Part shown: in pieces, positions 26,094-34,795 of the stretch
Layout of the letters: every line of letters begins with the position of its first letter
Position numbering within the stretch: the stretch's first letter is position 1
Origin: Streptomyces sp. A3M-1-3
GTDB taxonomy: Bacteria > Actinomycetota > Actinomycetes > Streptomycetales > Streptomycetaceae
Assembly: GCF_024213665.1 (NCBI RefSeq)
Contig: NZ_JANAVP010000026.1
Span: 38,001-102,000 of the forward strand
Direction of reading: 5' to 3'
DNA length: 64,000 nucleotides
Made by a program: the position numbers and the translations under genes
Notes under the pieces: model-generated
What the model was told of the DNA's origin: nothing
What the model saw: the letters and a program-made list of their open reading frames with translations, nothing else
The model's database searches: none

Positions 26094-27884
26094 TTAGGCG
26101 GCTGTGCCGAAGTCGGACTGCTTCGGCGCGTGCTTGGCGATCGCGCGGGCGGTGATGCCCTTCGAGGCGCGTTGGGAAGCAGCGGCCAGTTCGTCGGCGC
26201 CGGGCTCCAGGTACCAGGGGCGGAGGTCGAGCATCGCGGCGCGCATGCCGGTGGCGAAGCACAGGGCGGTGCCCTTGGGGAGGGCGCGGATTGCGTCGGC
26301 GGGCAGGATGCGCTCCTGCCGCATCGACACGGAGGTGCTCTTGCCGGACTCGGAGTGCGAGGTGGAGGTGGTCTCGACGTCGTGGTCGCCGATCAGCCGG
26401 GAGAGCTTGTCGGCGAAGTCCGGGTCGTCGATACCGGAGCCGATCACCTTCACGGTCGAGGCGGACCACATGGCGTCCATGCCCGCGTCGCCCCAGACCT
26501 TTTGGCCCTGGCGGTAGGACTGGAGGATGGTGATCGGGATGATTCCGCGGCTGCCGAGGTGGGAGTACAGGTCCGGCAGGTCGCTGATTTTGCAGACGTT
26601 GGCGGCCTCGTCGAGGATCGCGAGCATCGGCGGGTCGAGGCGTCCGCCGGCGCGCTCGGCCTGTGCGGTCGCGGCCCGCATCACTGAGTCCGCGCACGCC
26701 GCGATCAGCGCGCTCGCTCCTCCTCCGCCGTCCTTGCTCAGCAGGTAGAGCGTGTCGGTGGAGGTGACGAAATCTGACGGCCGGAACTCGGGGACATTCT
26801 TCTGCGGGGTCACCCATGCCGCGATCTCGGAGTTCAGCAGGGCGGCGGCGTACTGGCGGGCCGTCTCGTAGATGCCGTCGCGCGTCTCGGGCGGGCCCTC
26901 TACGGTGCCCTTGAGCTGTGCCGCGACGGCGGTGAAGCCGTGGTCGCGGAGGATGTCCAGCGGGGTGCGGTCGGCGGGGAAGGCGAGCCACTGCATCACG
27001 TCAGTGATCGGCCGGTCGTCGAGCGCCGCCGCGAGGAACAGCTGGGACAGGATGTTGGATCCGGCCTTCGACCAGAAGTCACCCTGCTGGGAGGCGTCCA
27101 CGCTCGCGGCGAGGAAGTGGCTGGCCAGGCGCCCCGCTCCGTCCAGGGTCTTCGCGCCGGCGAGGGGGTTCCACCACATCTCGCGGGCCGAGTGCGCGAT
27201 CTGCTGCGGGTCCATCGACCACGCCCGCCCCGCCGCCGCGCGGGTGTCGAGGGTGGCGGTGTAGGCGTCGCCCGCCGCCTTATTGCTGGTGAGCAGGACC
27301 GGTCCGGGCGCGTTGAGGATCGAGGGGATCGCCAGGCTGGTCGTCTTGCCTGACCGCGGGGCCATGATCGCGACGGCGACGTCCTCGTACCCCATGCGCA
27401 CTTCGTGGTGGGTGCCCTGCAGGTTGCCGAGCAGGATGCCGGTGTCCTTTGCGTCGATGTGCTTGGCGGTCTTCAGGCTCGGGCGCAGGGAGCGGGCCTT
27501 GTCGGTGATCGCCTTGGCCATCAGTGGCTGGATGTCTCGGGCCTTGGCCATCCCGGTGATCTTCTTCTTCCGGCCGCTGCTGCGGTTCGTGTGGCGGGAC
27601 CACAGGACGCCGGCTGCGGCGCCGAGCGCGAGCAGGACGATGATCGGGACGATCCGGGCGCCGATCAGCAGGGACGTTTCTGTGGCCTGGGGCCAGAGTT
27701 GGTCGGGGTGGAGCAGGGCGGCGGCCGGCTGGTACGGCGCCCAGGTGGCTCCGGTGAGGTACGCGGTGATGTTGCCGGACAGCCAGGCGAGGTGGGACAG
27801 GGGGACGACGACGGCGAGCACTCCGAGGAGGAGGCGGAAGGCGATGTCGTACCCGTCGGTCGAGTTGCTGGAGGGAGGAGGCAA
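26094..27884 (-). CDS. VirD4/TraG-like type IV coupling ATPase
   Basis: A 596-residue coupling protein that would bring DNA to the transfer channel. Two to three N-terminal membrane segments (residues about 15-35 and 70-95) precede a cytoplasmic ATPase: Walker A MAPRSGKTTSLAIPS near residue 170, the conserved NPLAGAKT region, Walker B PPMLAILDEAANVC, and QSYRQGQKVWGDAG. The C-terminal part matches the usual T4CP end (RALPKGTALCFATGMR). The TTG start at 27884 opens MPPPSSNSTDGYD. Together with the VirB4-like ATPase this makes the element conjugative in type, although no relaxase is seen. Confidence 0.9.
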   Translation of the reverse strand: MPPPSSNSTDGYDIAFRLLLGVLAVVVPLSHLAWLSGNITAYLTGATWAPYQPAAALLHPDQLWPQATETSLLIGARIVPIIVLLALGAAAGVLWSRHTNRSSGRKKKITGMAKARDIQPLMAKAITDKARSLRPSLKTAKHIDAKDTGILLGNLQGTHHEVRMGYEDVAVAIMAPRSGKTTSLAIPSILNAPGPVLLTSNKAAGDAYTATLDTRAAAGRAWSMDPQQIAHSAREMWWNPLAGAKTLDGAGRLASHFLAASVDASQQGDFWSKAGSNILSQLFLAAALDDRPITDVMQWLAFPADRTPLDILRDHGFTAVAAQLKGTVEGPPETRDGIYETARQYAAALLNSEIAAWVTPQKNVPEFRPSDFVTSTDTLYLLSKDGGGGASALIAACADSVMRAATAQAERAGGRLDPPMLAILDEAANVCKISDLPDLYSHLGSRGIIPITILQSYRQGQKVWGDAGMDAMWSASTVKVIGSGIDDPDFADKLSRLIGDHDVETTSTSHSESGKSTSVSMRQERILPADAIRALPKGTALCFATGMRAAMLDLRPWYLEPGADELAAASQRASKGITARAIAKHAPKQSDFGTAA

Positions 27885-27918
27885 GGGGCGATGTGCTTCC
27901 GGGCGGGGGCGGAGGGGT

Positions 27919-28692
27919 TCAGCGGGCGCGGCCGGGGTTGGCCGGAGGGCGTCGCGGGGCGCGCGGAGTCGCTGGCGGGGCGGCGCGGCGGGTGGCGAGC
28001 GTGCAGACGCGGCCCTCCAAGGCGGAGGCGACTTGCGCGGCCGGCAGTTCCCGGTCCGTGCGGGTGACGAGATCCGGATTGCGGGTCGGGAGACTGAGCG
28101 GATTGGACCGTGCCACCGGGCCGCGGTCGGCGAGCGCGGCGGTGAACGCGGCGATCAGGTGCGGCGGAGTGTGCTCGCCGAACCGGGCCTGCCACACCGG
28201 CCGGGATTCGCTAAGCGTGGCGGTGGCGAACCAGGGGCCGCTTCCCTCGCCGTCGAGGCATTGGACGTACGCCGTGCCGTCGGGCGAGACGAGTCCGTTC
28301 TGGACGCGGGCGGGCGCCCAATCGGCTTGCAGGAGCGGCTCGTAAGGATCCGCCTCGGCGGCTGTGGTCGCGGCCGGATCGGTGAAAGCGTCGGTGAAGC
28401 CGGCGATGATCTCGACCGGGGTGCGGGCGCCGAAGCTCGCGTACCAGGCGGGCCTGTCCGGCTCGGCGGCGTGGTGGAGGGTCCACCACTGGCCGTCGGG
28501 ATCGGGGTCCAGCCGCAGCAGGGCCTTCTGGTCGGGGCTGGAAAGGATCACGCGCGGCATCAGGGGGTCGTGGCCGTAGCTCCAGCCACAGGCGCGGTGG
28601 AGGCGGACGGTGATCCACGAGGGGTCACCGCCGCCGGCCAGGTGACGCGGGGCGATGAACTCGACCTCGACGGTCTCGGGAATCGGGGGCAC
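27919..28692 (-). CDS. DUF317 protein
   Basis: 257 residues from GTG 28692, with GGAGG 5 nt upstream. Two DUF317-like halves: PRHLAGGGDPSWITVRL then LHHAAEPDRPAWYASFG, and VSPDGTAYVQCLDGEG then WQARFGEHTPPHLIAAFTAA. The C-terminal ~70 residues are basic and disordered. It lies between the coupling protein gene and another small gene in the minus operon. Function of DUF317 is unknown; the family is a marker of actinomycete mobile elements. Confidence 0.75.
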   Translation of the reverse strand: MPPIPETVEVEFIAPRHLAGGGDPSWITVRLHRACGWSYGHDPLMPRVILSSPDQKALLRLDPDPDGQWWTLHHAAEPDRPAWYASFGARTPVEIIAGFTDAFTDPAATTAAEADPYEPLLQADWAPARVQNGLVSPDGTAYVQCLDGEGSGPWFATATLSESRPVWQARFGEHTPPHLIAAFTAALADRGPVARSNPLSLPTRNPDLVTRTDRELPAAQVASALEGRVCTLATRRAAPPATPRAPRRPPANPGRAR

Positions 28693-28694
28693 GG

Positions 28695-29273
28695 TCACCT
28701 CCGCACCGACGTGGTCTGGCCCGACGCGGGGACTGCGGTCACAGTCGGAGGCGGGGCCAAGGGCGAAGGGGCTTGCGGGGCGGCAGAGTTGATGTCGCCG
28801 ATGGCCTGGCCGTGAGTGGCCCAGTCGTCGAGGTAGCTCCACGATTCGGCGTGATGCTCGGCGAGAGCGTCAGCGAAGGCCGCGGTGCCGGGCCGGGCGT
28901 CGGCTGGGAGACTGTCGCGCGTCTCCAGCCACTCCTGATGCAGCGCATCCAGGCGGTCGAGCGCGGCATACAGGACGCCCAGTTGGTACCCCCAGCGGTT
29001 CTGCACCGCGTGGGCAGGCAGGTGCACGAGTTGCGTCTCGGCCGTGACCAGCAGGTGACGGGCGCCGGCGCGGACGGTCTCGAACGCCTCGGCGGTGTCG
29101 GCGTCGCGCTGGCTCTGGCGGAGCCCGTAGGCGTGGTCGTCGTACGGCCAGCCGTCGAGACCAGTGTGCTCGTCGGAGTAGGCGTCCCAGGCGTTGAGGA
29201 TCTTCTTGCTGTCGTGGATGAAGCCGTCGAGGTGGTGCAGGAACTCGCGGTGAGCGGTGGGATCGAGGGAGAT
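28695..29273 (-). CDS. Helical element protein (probable ATC start)
   Basis: 192 residues. Helical throughout: HREFLHHLDGFIHDSKKI, then AYGLRQSQRDADTAEAFE and LGVLYAALDRLDALHQEW, with a Pro-rich tail ending two bases before the next GTG. No ATG, GTG or TTG is available at the front; AGAGGA lies 9 nt before an ATC at 29273, which I choose. A CTG overlapping the preceding stop at about 29297 is the alternative. Unknown function. Confidence 0.6.
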   Translation of the reverse strand: MSLDPTAHREFLHHLDGFIHDSKKILNAWDAYSDEHTGLDGWPYDDHAYGLRQSQRDADTAEAFETVRAGARHLLVTAETQLVHLPAHAVQNRWGYQLGVLYAALDRLDALHQEWLETRDSLPADARPGTAAFADALAEHHAESWSYLDDWATHGQAIGDINSAAPQAPSPLAPPPTVTAVPASGQTTSVRR

Positions 29274-29293
29274 GGTGAGGTGTCCTCTCGGGA

Positions 29294-30116
29294 TCAGCGG
29301 CGAGCGGTCGGACGGGAAGTGCCGGTCTTGGCCGGGGCGCTCGTGAGTTTCGGCTGCTGCGGGCGGGGGGCGGCGCGTGCCTGCGAGCGGACGGCGTCGA
29401 GTCGGGCGGTGTGCGCCTCGACGACCTGCTGCGGGGTGAGCGGGCTCGGCTGCTGCACGACGCTGTGGTGGGCGGTGCGGTCGAACATGCCGCGCTGCAG
29501 CGGCGCGTCGTGGGCGAGCGCGGTGACGAAGGCGTTCATCAGGTGAGCGGGTGCGTGGCCGTCGATCCAGGTGTGCCAGATCCGGGGGTCCATCGGGGTG
29601 CCGTATCCCGGTTCGCAGGTCTCGACGTGCCAGTGCCACGCGTCGCGCCTGCCGCCGTCGTGCCGCTGGCGGATGTGGCACATGTCGTCCGGCGAGACGG
29701 CGGCCTTCTCGGCGTCGATCGTCCAGCCCGCGGCCTCCAGTACGTCGAAGGGGTCCGGCTGTTGTGCGGGCGGGTGGGGCGATGAGGGCGTCGGTGAGGC
29801 TGCCGAGGATCTCGGCGGGGACGAGTTCGCCGAACTCGGCGTACCAGCCGTGCTCGGTGTCGGTGGGCTCGCCCCGCAGCCGCCACCACGCGGAGGTGGC
29901 GGACTGCGGGTCGAACTGGAGGCTGTGACGGTGGTCCGGGCTCGTCAGGACGATCTCGGGACTCAGCGGGTCGGTGGTGCGGGTCCATCCGGCGGCGGCC
30001 ACGCCGTGGGTGACATGACGGGCGTCACCGGGGCCGGCGAGGTGACACGGGCTGGTGTCGAACGGGATGCGCCAGGCGTGCTGGTTGGCAAATTCGGCGA
30101 GCTGCCGTTCTCTCAC
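29294..30116 (-). pseudogene. DUF317 gene split by a one-base insertion
   Basis: From GTG 30116 (GTGA overlap with the preceding gene) the frame gives a first DUF317 half (FDTSPCHLAGPGDARHVTHG, then AEFGELVPAEILGSLTDAL). Near 29785, in a C-rich stretch, the second half continues in another frame (PFDVLEAAGWTIDAEKA, then IWHTWIDGHAPAHLMNAFV) to TGA at 29294. Removing one C rejoins them. Its intact relatives nearby show the same two-half plan. It is either an assembly indel or a real knockout. Confidence 0.65.
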
Positions 30117-30469
30117 CGGCACCGGCCGCACCCGACTGTGGACGACGGGGCCTTCGCGTACAGGGCGCGGAGGTCGTCGAGGACGTAGTGGAGGGTGTGC
30201 TGGTCGGCCTGCTCCCACGCCGCGGTGCGCAACTCCGTGATCAGGAGGTCGACTTCGGTGGTGCGCGGGGTGTCGGGGTGGTCCTGCACGGCGCGGGCGA
30301 GGGCGCGCAGGGCGTCGGCGAGCTGGACGGGGACGCCCGTGTATTCGTCGAGCAGGGGCTCGACGAGAGCGAGCGCCTTGGCCGGCTCGGGGTCCTCGCG
30401 CAGGTAGTCGGTGAGGCGGGACAGAGTTTCGGTGGCGGTGCGGACGTGGTCCGAGGTGAGTGCGGGCAC
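30113..30469 (-). CDS. Small helical element protein
   Basis: 118 residues, GTG 30469. Consists of amphipathic helices (VRTATETLSRLTDYLRED, then VQLADALRALARAVQDH and DLLITELRTAAWEQADQ) and a Cys-containing tail (VGCGRCR). It ends in a GTGA overlap with the split DUF317 gene. Similar in character to the protein at 31300-31659. Unknown function; possibly a partner of the DUF317 proteins, since both such helical genes directly precede a DUF317 gene with GTGA coupling. Confidence 0.6.
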   Translation of the reverse strand: MPALTSDHVRTATETLSRLTDYLREDPEPAKALALVEPLLDEYTGVPVQLADALRALARAVQDHPDTPRTTEVDLLITELRTAAWEQADQHTLHYVLDDLRALYAKAPSSTVGCGRCR

Positions 30470-30499
30470 AGGGCTCCTCGGATGTTGGGGCTTCGGAAG

Positions 30500-31303
30500 T
30501 CAGTGACGGGTGCGGGCGCCGCCGGCGTGGGCGTGGGGGCGAGCCGTGGTGCGGGGCCGGGGGCTGCGGACGGAGTTGCGGGCCCAGGTGGCGGCGCGGG
30601 CGGCGGCGATCCGGGCCTGCTGCCAGGCGCTGAGCTGGGAGGGCAGGACGGAGACGGGTGTGGTCCGGATCTGTGTGCTGTGCGGGACGCGTCCGCGCGG
30701 GCGCATCACGGGCTCGGGACTGGCGAGAGCAGCCGAGAAGGCTTGCACGAGGTGCATCGGGGTGCTGGGTGCGAACTGCGCGGTCCAGCCGTTGCCCTGC
30801 TGGTCCTTCGCACCGGACCACCACATGGCATCGCCGCCTGGGGTCTGGTGGAACTGCATCCAGGCGGTTCCGTCGGGGCTCACGGCGGTGACGTGCCGGG
30901 CGTCGGGCGGAGTGCGCCAGCGCTGCTCCTTCAGCGGCGCCCACACGTCGGGGGCATGGGCGGAGCGGGGACGGGTGAGGGCGTCGGTCAGGCCGGCGAC
31001 GATCTCCACCGGCGTCTGCCGGCCGAGGGTCAGCCACCACTCGTCCTGGTGCCCGGTCGCCTTACCGTGGATCGTCCATCCGTACGGGAGTACATGGGGG
31101 TCGTAAGCGATCCGGACCGTGCGGTCCGGGCTCTCCAGGAAGAGGGGACCGCCTGCCTTGGACTTGTCCTGCCAGCCGGAGGCGCGCAGGAACTCTGAGA
31201 CGTGGCGGATGTCGCCGCCGCCGGCGAGGGGGCGGGGCTCGACGAGGTAGTGCTGCTCGGCCGGCTCGCCCGGTCCCCAGCCCTGCCACTGCTTCTTCTT
31301 CAC
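30500..31303 (-). CDS. DUF317 protein
   Basis: 267 residues from GTG 31303, coupled by GTGA to the helical gene upstream. Two DUF317 halves: YLVEPRPLAGGGDIRHVSEF then RQTPVEIVAGLTDALTRP, and TAVSPDGTAWMQFHQTP then APSTPMHLVQAFSAALASP. The tail is very basic (RNSVRSPRPRTTARPHA). Same gene pair plan as 30113/29294. Function unknown. Confidence 0.72.
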   Translation of the reverse strand: MKKKQWQGWGPGEPAEQHYLVEPRPLAGGGDIRHVSEFLRASGWQDKSKAGGPLFLESPDRTVRIAYDPHVLPYGWTIHGKATGHQDEWWLTLGRQTPVEIVAGLTDALTRPRSAHAPDVWAPLKEQRWRTPPDARHVTAVSPDGTAWMQFHQTPGGDAMWWSGAKDQQGNGWTAQFAPSTPMHLVQAFSAALASPEPVMRPRGRVPHSTQIRTTPVSVLPSQLSAWQQARIAAARAATWARNSVRSPRPRTTARPHAHAGGARTRH

Positions 31304-31659
31304 CGGCGCCGCCGGACGACGAGCGGAGCAGGGGCTGGTGGCTTCGCCGTTTTGGTGGCGGGCTGCGTGCTGACGTGCCGGAGGGCCTCGCGGTGTTCGT
31401 CCAGGTCCCCGCCGATGGCGTCGAGTTCGTTCGCTGCCCGGCCGAGGGCGAGCCACACTTCCGCCGGCAGCGCGCCGCGCTCGGCCTGAATCTTGGCGAA
31501 CACGCTGCTGGTGGAGACGAGGTGGGTGACGCCGCCGAGGACTCCGTCGTCCGGTTCGAGGACGCGGGCGATGACCTGTGTGGCCTCGTGAGGGGGTAGT
31601 TGGGCGAGGTGGTCGGCGAGCTGGCCTAGCTGGCGGGTGATCGCGTCGGCCAACTGCAC
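31300..31659 (-). CDS. Small helical element protein
   Basis: 119 residues from GTG 31659, without a clear ribosome-binding site. Helical: ITRQLGQLADHLAQLPPHEA, then SSVFAKIQAERGALPAEVW and LGRAANELDAIGGDLDEHR, with a basic Arg-rich end. GTGA overlap with the following DUF317 gene. Not recognised as a named family. Confidence 0.55.
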   Translation of the reverse strand: MQLADAITRQLGQLADHLAQLPPHEATQVIARVLEPDDGVLGGVTHLVSTSSVFAKIQAERGALPAEVWLALGRAANELDAIGGDLDEHREALRHVSTQPATKTAKPPAPAPLVVRRRR

Positions 31660-31889
31660 CGGGTAAGGGTGGGGTGAGGCATGCTCCTCCAGGTCGGAGT
31701 GGGGCAGTGGTGGTGGCGGTGCCCGATCCGCTGGGCCTCGGCGAGAACGGACTCGGGGCGTGCGCCGGCCAGCGGAGAGGTGCGGTCGGGGCCGGTGGGG
31801 ATGCAGGCGCGCAGGTAGCGGCGGAACAGCGCGGTCGCGAGGCGGGGCTTCAGGCGGTGGGTGATCGGTGGGGGTGTGCGGGGGAGTAC
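31626..31889 (-). CDS. Possible small protein without a normal start codon
   Basis: An open frame with coding-like composition (THRLKPRLATALFRRYLRAC, then SPLAGARPESVLAEAQRIG) ending at TAG 31626. GGAG lies 6 nt before a GTA codon at 31889, but no accepted start is present, and the next possible codon is an ATC at 31865. It fills the otherwise empty stretch 31660-31956. Either a decayed gene or a real one with an unusual start. Confidence 0.3.
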   Translation of the reverse strand, partial: VLPRTPPPITHRLKPRLATALFRRYLRACIPTGPDRTSPLAGARPESVLAEAQRIGHRHHHCPTPTWRSMPHPTLTRCSWPTRSPAS

Positions 31890-31956
31890 GGGTTTCTCCG
31901 GTCGGTGGTGCGGGGGCGGGGCGGCGCCGGCGGGGCGCCGGGGCCGCCGTTCGCTC

Positions 31957-32364
31957 TTACGGTGTGTGCGGGGACGGCGCGGGGCGCTCGGGAGCAGCGG
32001 CCGGTGCCGGGTTCTGCGTGGCGGGGCGGGGCTTGCCGGAGCGGATCTCGTGCGCGGCCTGCTCGTAGGCGCCTCTGTCGAAGACCTCGGGGGTGCAGTT
32101 GACCTTGTATCCGGCCATGAGGAGGGTGGGGATCGCGCGGCTCGCCAGGCGCTTCTGGTCGTGGGCGTCGAGGTGTTCGGGGACCACGTGCCACATGTAG
32201 ACGGGCCCGGCGGTGCGGATCTCCTGGCGGTCCAGGCCGAGCCGGTCGAGCAGGTCGAGGAGCTGCTCGGGGGCGCCGGTGGGAGTGTCGGCGTGGATGG
32301 TGGTGGTCAGGGCCTTGCGGTAGATCTCGACGTCGGTGCCGTACTCGTCAGCACGGTTGCCCAT
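31957..32364 (-). CDS. Conserved element protein, unknown function
   Basis: 135 residues, ATG 32364. Compact alpha/beta domain (EIYRKALTTTIHADTPTGA, then GPVYMWHVVPEHLDAHDQ and LASRAIPTLLMAGYKVNC) followed by a Pro/Ala tail. 15 bp after the preceding gene. No family recognised and no membrane segment. Confidence 0.6.
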   Translation of the reverse strand: MGNRADEYGTDVEIYRKALTTTIHADTPTGAPEQLLDLLDRLGLDRQEIRTAGPVYMWHVVPEHLDAHDQKRLASRAIPTLLMAGYKVNCTPEVFDRGAYEQAAHEIRSGKPRPATQNPAPAAAPERPAPSPHTP

Positions 32365-32379
32365 GAACGGTTCTCCAGT

Positions 32380-33129
32380 TCAGCGGCGGCGGGGTACGGG
32401 AGCGTGCGGCTGCTTCGCCGGGCTCGGCGGTGTGGCGGAGGGCGCGATCCGGCCCGAGGGGTGCTGGAGCGCGGTGGCGATGCCCTGGGCATCGAGCTGC
32501 CGGCCGGTCTCGCGAACAGTGCGCGCCTGAGCTGCGGTGTCGTCGCCGCTCAGCCGGTAGATACCGGTCTGCGTGTCCTGGACGAACCCGTTGGCGGCCA
32601 GCACGGACTCGGCGGTCTCGCCGACGGGCGCGGCGGCGAGGCTTCCGTCCGGCTGCCAGGTCAGGACGACCCGCTCCAGCTGGGACGGCTGGACGCCATT
32701 GACTGCGTTGTAACGGACCTGGGCGAGCGCGGTGTCGTAGCGGGTCAGCAGGTCGCCGGCGACCTGCTCGGCGCCCCGGAAGGGGTCGTCTGTCAGGGCG
32801 ATGCCGTTCGGCTCGCGCATCCCGCGGTACGCCTCGTCGGGGAGATCACGGGGGGCGACGGCGGCGATGAGGAATCCTTCGCGTTCGTCGGGCCGATCGA
32901 GGACGACGAGCTGGGCGCCGTCCTGGCGGGTCAGGACGGCCGCCTGCTGGAGCGGATACTCGGCGAGGGAATCGGCGACGAGGTCCAGATCCCAGATCCG
33001 GTCGCCCAGTTCGGCGAGGTCGTCCTTGTGCTCGGGCGGGTGGTAGGTACTGGTCCAGGCACCGGGCAGTTCGCCGGCGAGAACGTCGGCGTATGAGGCG
33101 AGGCACTCGGAGTTTTCGTAGTCGTGCAT
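32380..33129 (-). CDS. Element protein, paralog of the 40424-41206 product
   Basis: 249 residues from ATG 33129 with AAGGA 6 nt upstream. Aligns by eye with the product of 40424-41206 over most of its length: ASYADVLAGELPGAWTSTY versus SSFADALADRLPGHWTSEY, DGAQLVVLDRPDEREGF versus DGRQLYLTDRPLYSRQF, and a shared REPNGIAL/EEPNGITV block. Mixed alpha/beta, no catalytic motif seen, basic tail. Two divergent copies retained in one operon suggest hetero-oligomers or different targets. Function unknown. Confidence 0.68.
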   Translation of the reverse strand: MHDYENSECLASYADVLAGELPGAWTSTYHPPEHKDDLAELGDRIWDLDLVADSLAEYPLQQAAVLTRQDGAQLVVLDRPDEREGFLIAAVAPRDLPDEAYRGMREPNGIALTDDPFRGAEQVAGDLLTRYDTALAQVRYNAVNGVQPSQLERVVLTWQPDGSLAAAPVGETAESVLAANGFVQDTQTGIYRLSGDDTAAQARTVRETGRQLDAQGIATALQHPSGRIAPSATPPSPAKQPHAPVPRRR

Positions 33130-33155
33130 GGTGTCCTTGGTGGAGTGGGGCGGTG

Positions 33156-33713
33156 TCAACGGCGCAGCCCAGCGGCCACGGGAGGCGGTGCTTGGGCCGG
33201 CACGGTGCGCGGCGGTGGCGGGCAGGCGCACACGGCGGAGCGTTCGCGTTCGTTGGCGGGGACCTCTTCGGCGCAGAATGCTGCGGCCGGGGTGCGGGGC
33301 GTGCCGGTCGGCGAGGGCGTTGCGGGTGTGGGAGAGGTCGGTGCGGATGACGCGCAGACGCTCGTCGGCGAGGTAGCGCAGCCGCCGGGCGATGTGCGGG
33401 TCGGCCGCGTCGCCGAGGCCGTCGTGGAACTCGGCGGCGGCGTCCAGGACTTCTTCGAGGGCGGCGAGGATGCCGTCGTGGGAGGCGGTCAGACCGGCGG
33501 TGATCTTGTCCGGGCTCAGCAGGCTGAGGATGCTGTGCCCGGTGGCGCGAGCCGTCCAAGCGGCGTCTGCGCAGACCTCGGCCGATTCCCGCCAGCTGGC
33601 GTCGAGTTCGCGCAGGTCGCCTGCCAGGCGGCAGGCCAGGACGGGTCTGCCGGATTCATGATGGCTCGGGTCCGGGTCTGTAGAAGGGCGAGGGTACGGA
33701 CGGGCGGGCTCAC
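33156..33713 (-). pseudogene. Helical protein gene with two one-base frame changes
   Basis: GTG 33713 (GTGA with the preceding gene) opens PVRTLALLQTRTRAIMNPAD; near 33642 the coding pattern moves to another frame (LACRLAGDLRELDASWRESA, then GILAALEEVLDAAAEFHDGL and RLRYLADERLRVIRTDLSH); near 33300 it moves again (AFCAEEVPANERERSAVCAC) and stops at 33156, 27 bp before the next ATG. Both changes sit in C runs and compensate to give a coherent ~185-residue protein. Sequencing indels or true decay. Confidence 0.55.
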
Positions 33714-34147
33714 CGGCCGCCCCGGGCGTCGGCGACGTGCACGAGCTGGTTGAGGGCCGTGGTGGTGTACCAGCCGCAGTCGATCAGCGCGTTGTGCTCG
33801 GCGTACTTCGGCAGGAGGTGGTCCTCCATGGCGCGCAGGTAGATCAGGCAGTCCGGGCAGCGGCGCGAGAGGTGCACGAGGTAGCGGGGGTGGGCGGTGA
33901 TGTACGTCTGCGCGCCTCCTGTCGCGTCGCGCAGTCGCCATCCGTCTTCGTCGGTCGGGGTGTGCCAGGACGGTGCGACGACGCGCATTGCGTCCCCCCA
34001 CATTTCCCCGTCGGCCACCCCTTTGAGGACGACGATCTGGTCGCCGGCCTGGAAGTGGGCCTGGGTGATGTCCCGGGCGGGGGTGAGCGGGTCGGGCGTC
34101 GGCGCGAGGGCCGGGGTCGGCGGAGGTGTCCAGGAGGGCGGGATCAT
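33710..34147 (-). CDS. Small element protein with CPDC motif
   Basis: 145 residues from ATG 34147 with AAGGA upstream. Pro-rich first 30 residues, then a small beta-rich domain (DQIVVLKGVADGEMWGDAM) and RRCPDCLIYLRAMEDHLLP, whose CxxC could bind metal or be redox active. GTGA overlap with the following broken gene. It is the first gene after hairpin copy B. Unknown function. Confidence 0.6.
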   Translation of the reverse strand: MIPPSWTPPPTPALAPTPDPLTPARDITQAHFQAGDQIVVLKGVADGEMWGDAMRVVAPSWHTPTDEDGWRLRDATGGAQTYITAHPRYLVHLSRRCPDCLIYLRAMEDHLLPKYAEHNALIDCGWYTTTALNQLVHVADARGGR

Positions 34148-34194
34148 GCAGGTCCTTCCACGCGGAGCGGGGCGGCGGCGGGAGGATCAATGGT

Positions 34195-34243
34195 CCGGAG
34201 GATCGCCGGTTTGGCTAACCGGCGATCCCCGGCTATGTTCCGC
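34195..34243 (-). repeat. AACATAG-hairpin element, copy B
   Basis: A perfect 12-bp inverted repeat (34200-34211 and 34217-34228) around TGGCT, extended by CCGG/CCGG pairing with one bulge. Read on the minus strand (the direction of the operon) it begins CGGAACATAG, one base from the end of the 34245-34742 gene, and lies about 50 bp before the next gene. It matches copy C at about nine of ten positions over ~50 nt. Confidence 0.85.
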
Positions 34244-34244
34244 A

Positions 34245-34742
34245 TCAGCGGAACGGGTTCTCCGTCCCGCGGTCGTCCTCGTCGGCGGCGACGAGGAGTT
34301 CGAGCAGGTCAGAGCCTTCCGCGTCTCGCTGGTCGATCCACCATCCGGCCCGGGTGATCGAGCGGGCTTTCTCCTCCAGCTCCGCCCAGTCGGCTTCGTC
34401 CCACGCGCCCTCGACGACGACCGCGGTGTGCGCGGCTGTCATCAGCTGGTGGCGGGATCGCTCGGCCCAGTCCTGGGCACGCTCCGGGCCCTCCAGGAGC
34501 GGCATGTCGAACCTCTGGGCCCACTCCGCGGCGGCCTGCTGTTCCTCGGCGCGCTTGGCGGCGAGCCACTGCTCCTTGGACTCCGTGTCGGCATCGCGAG
34601 CGGCCTTCCAGCAGTCGGTGCAGTCCCTCCCCGCAAGCCAGCGGGCGAATCCGGCCCGCCGGTCGGCGGGCCGGTCGGACAGGTCGTGGACGACCTCGTG
34701 GCCACACGAGTGTTCGACGGTCCACTTCGTACGGACGGCCAT
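34245..34742 (-). CDS. Cys/His zinc-ribbon-like small protein
   Basis: 165 residues, ATG 34742 with AAGGAGAT 7 nt before it. The N-terminus has HSCGHEVVHDLSDRP and AGRDCTDCWKA, a C-x-H...CxxC pattern likely to bind zinc. The rest is a charged helix and a C-terminal acidic stretch (LLELLVAADEDDRGTENPF). Ends directly at hairpin copy B. A nucleic-acid or adaptor role would fit; no name is assigned. Confidence 0.68.
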   Translation of the reverse strand: MAVRTKWTVEHSCGHEVVHDLSDRPADRRAGFARWLAGRDCTDCWKAARDADTESKEQWLAAKRAEEQQAAAEWAQRFDMPLLEGPERAQDWAERSRHQLMTAAHTAVVVEGAWDEADWAELEEKARSITRAGWWIDQRDAEGSDLLELLVAADEDDRGTENPFR

Positions 34743-34795
34743 GGATAAATCTCCTTGATGTTGGTTGTAGGTAGGGGAGTTGAGGGCCGGATGGC

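Noticed and set aside
28695..31040. A 781-codon open frame on the minus strand
   Set aside because: It passes through several unrelated genes in shifting frames; only the 3' part (to 29273) and the first DUF317 half have coding character.
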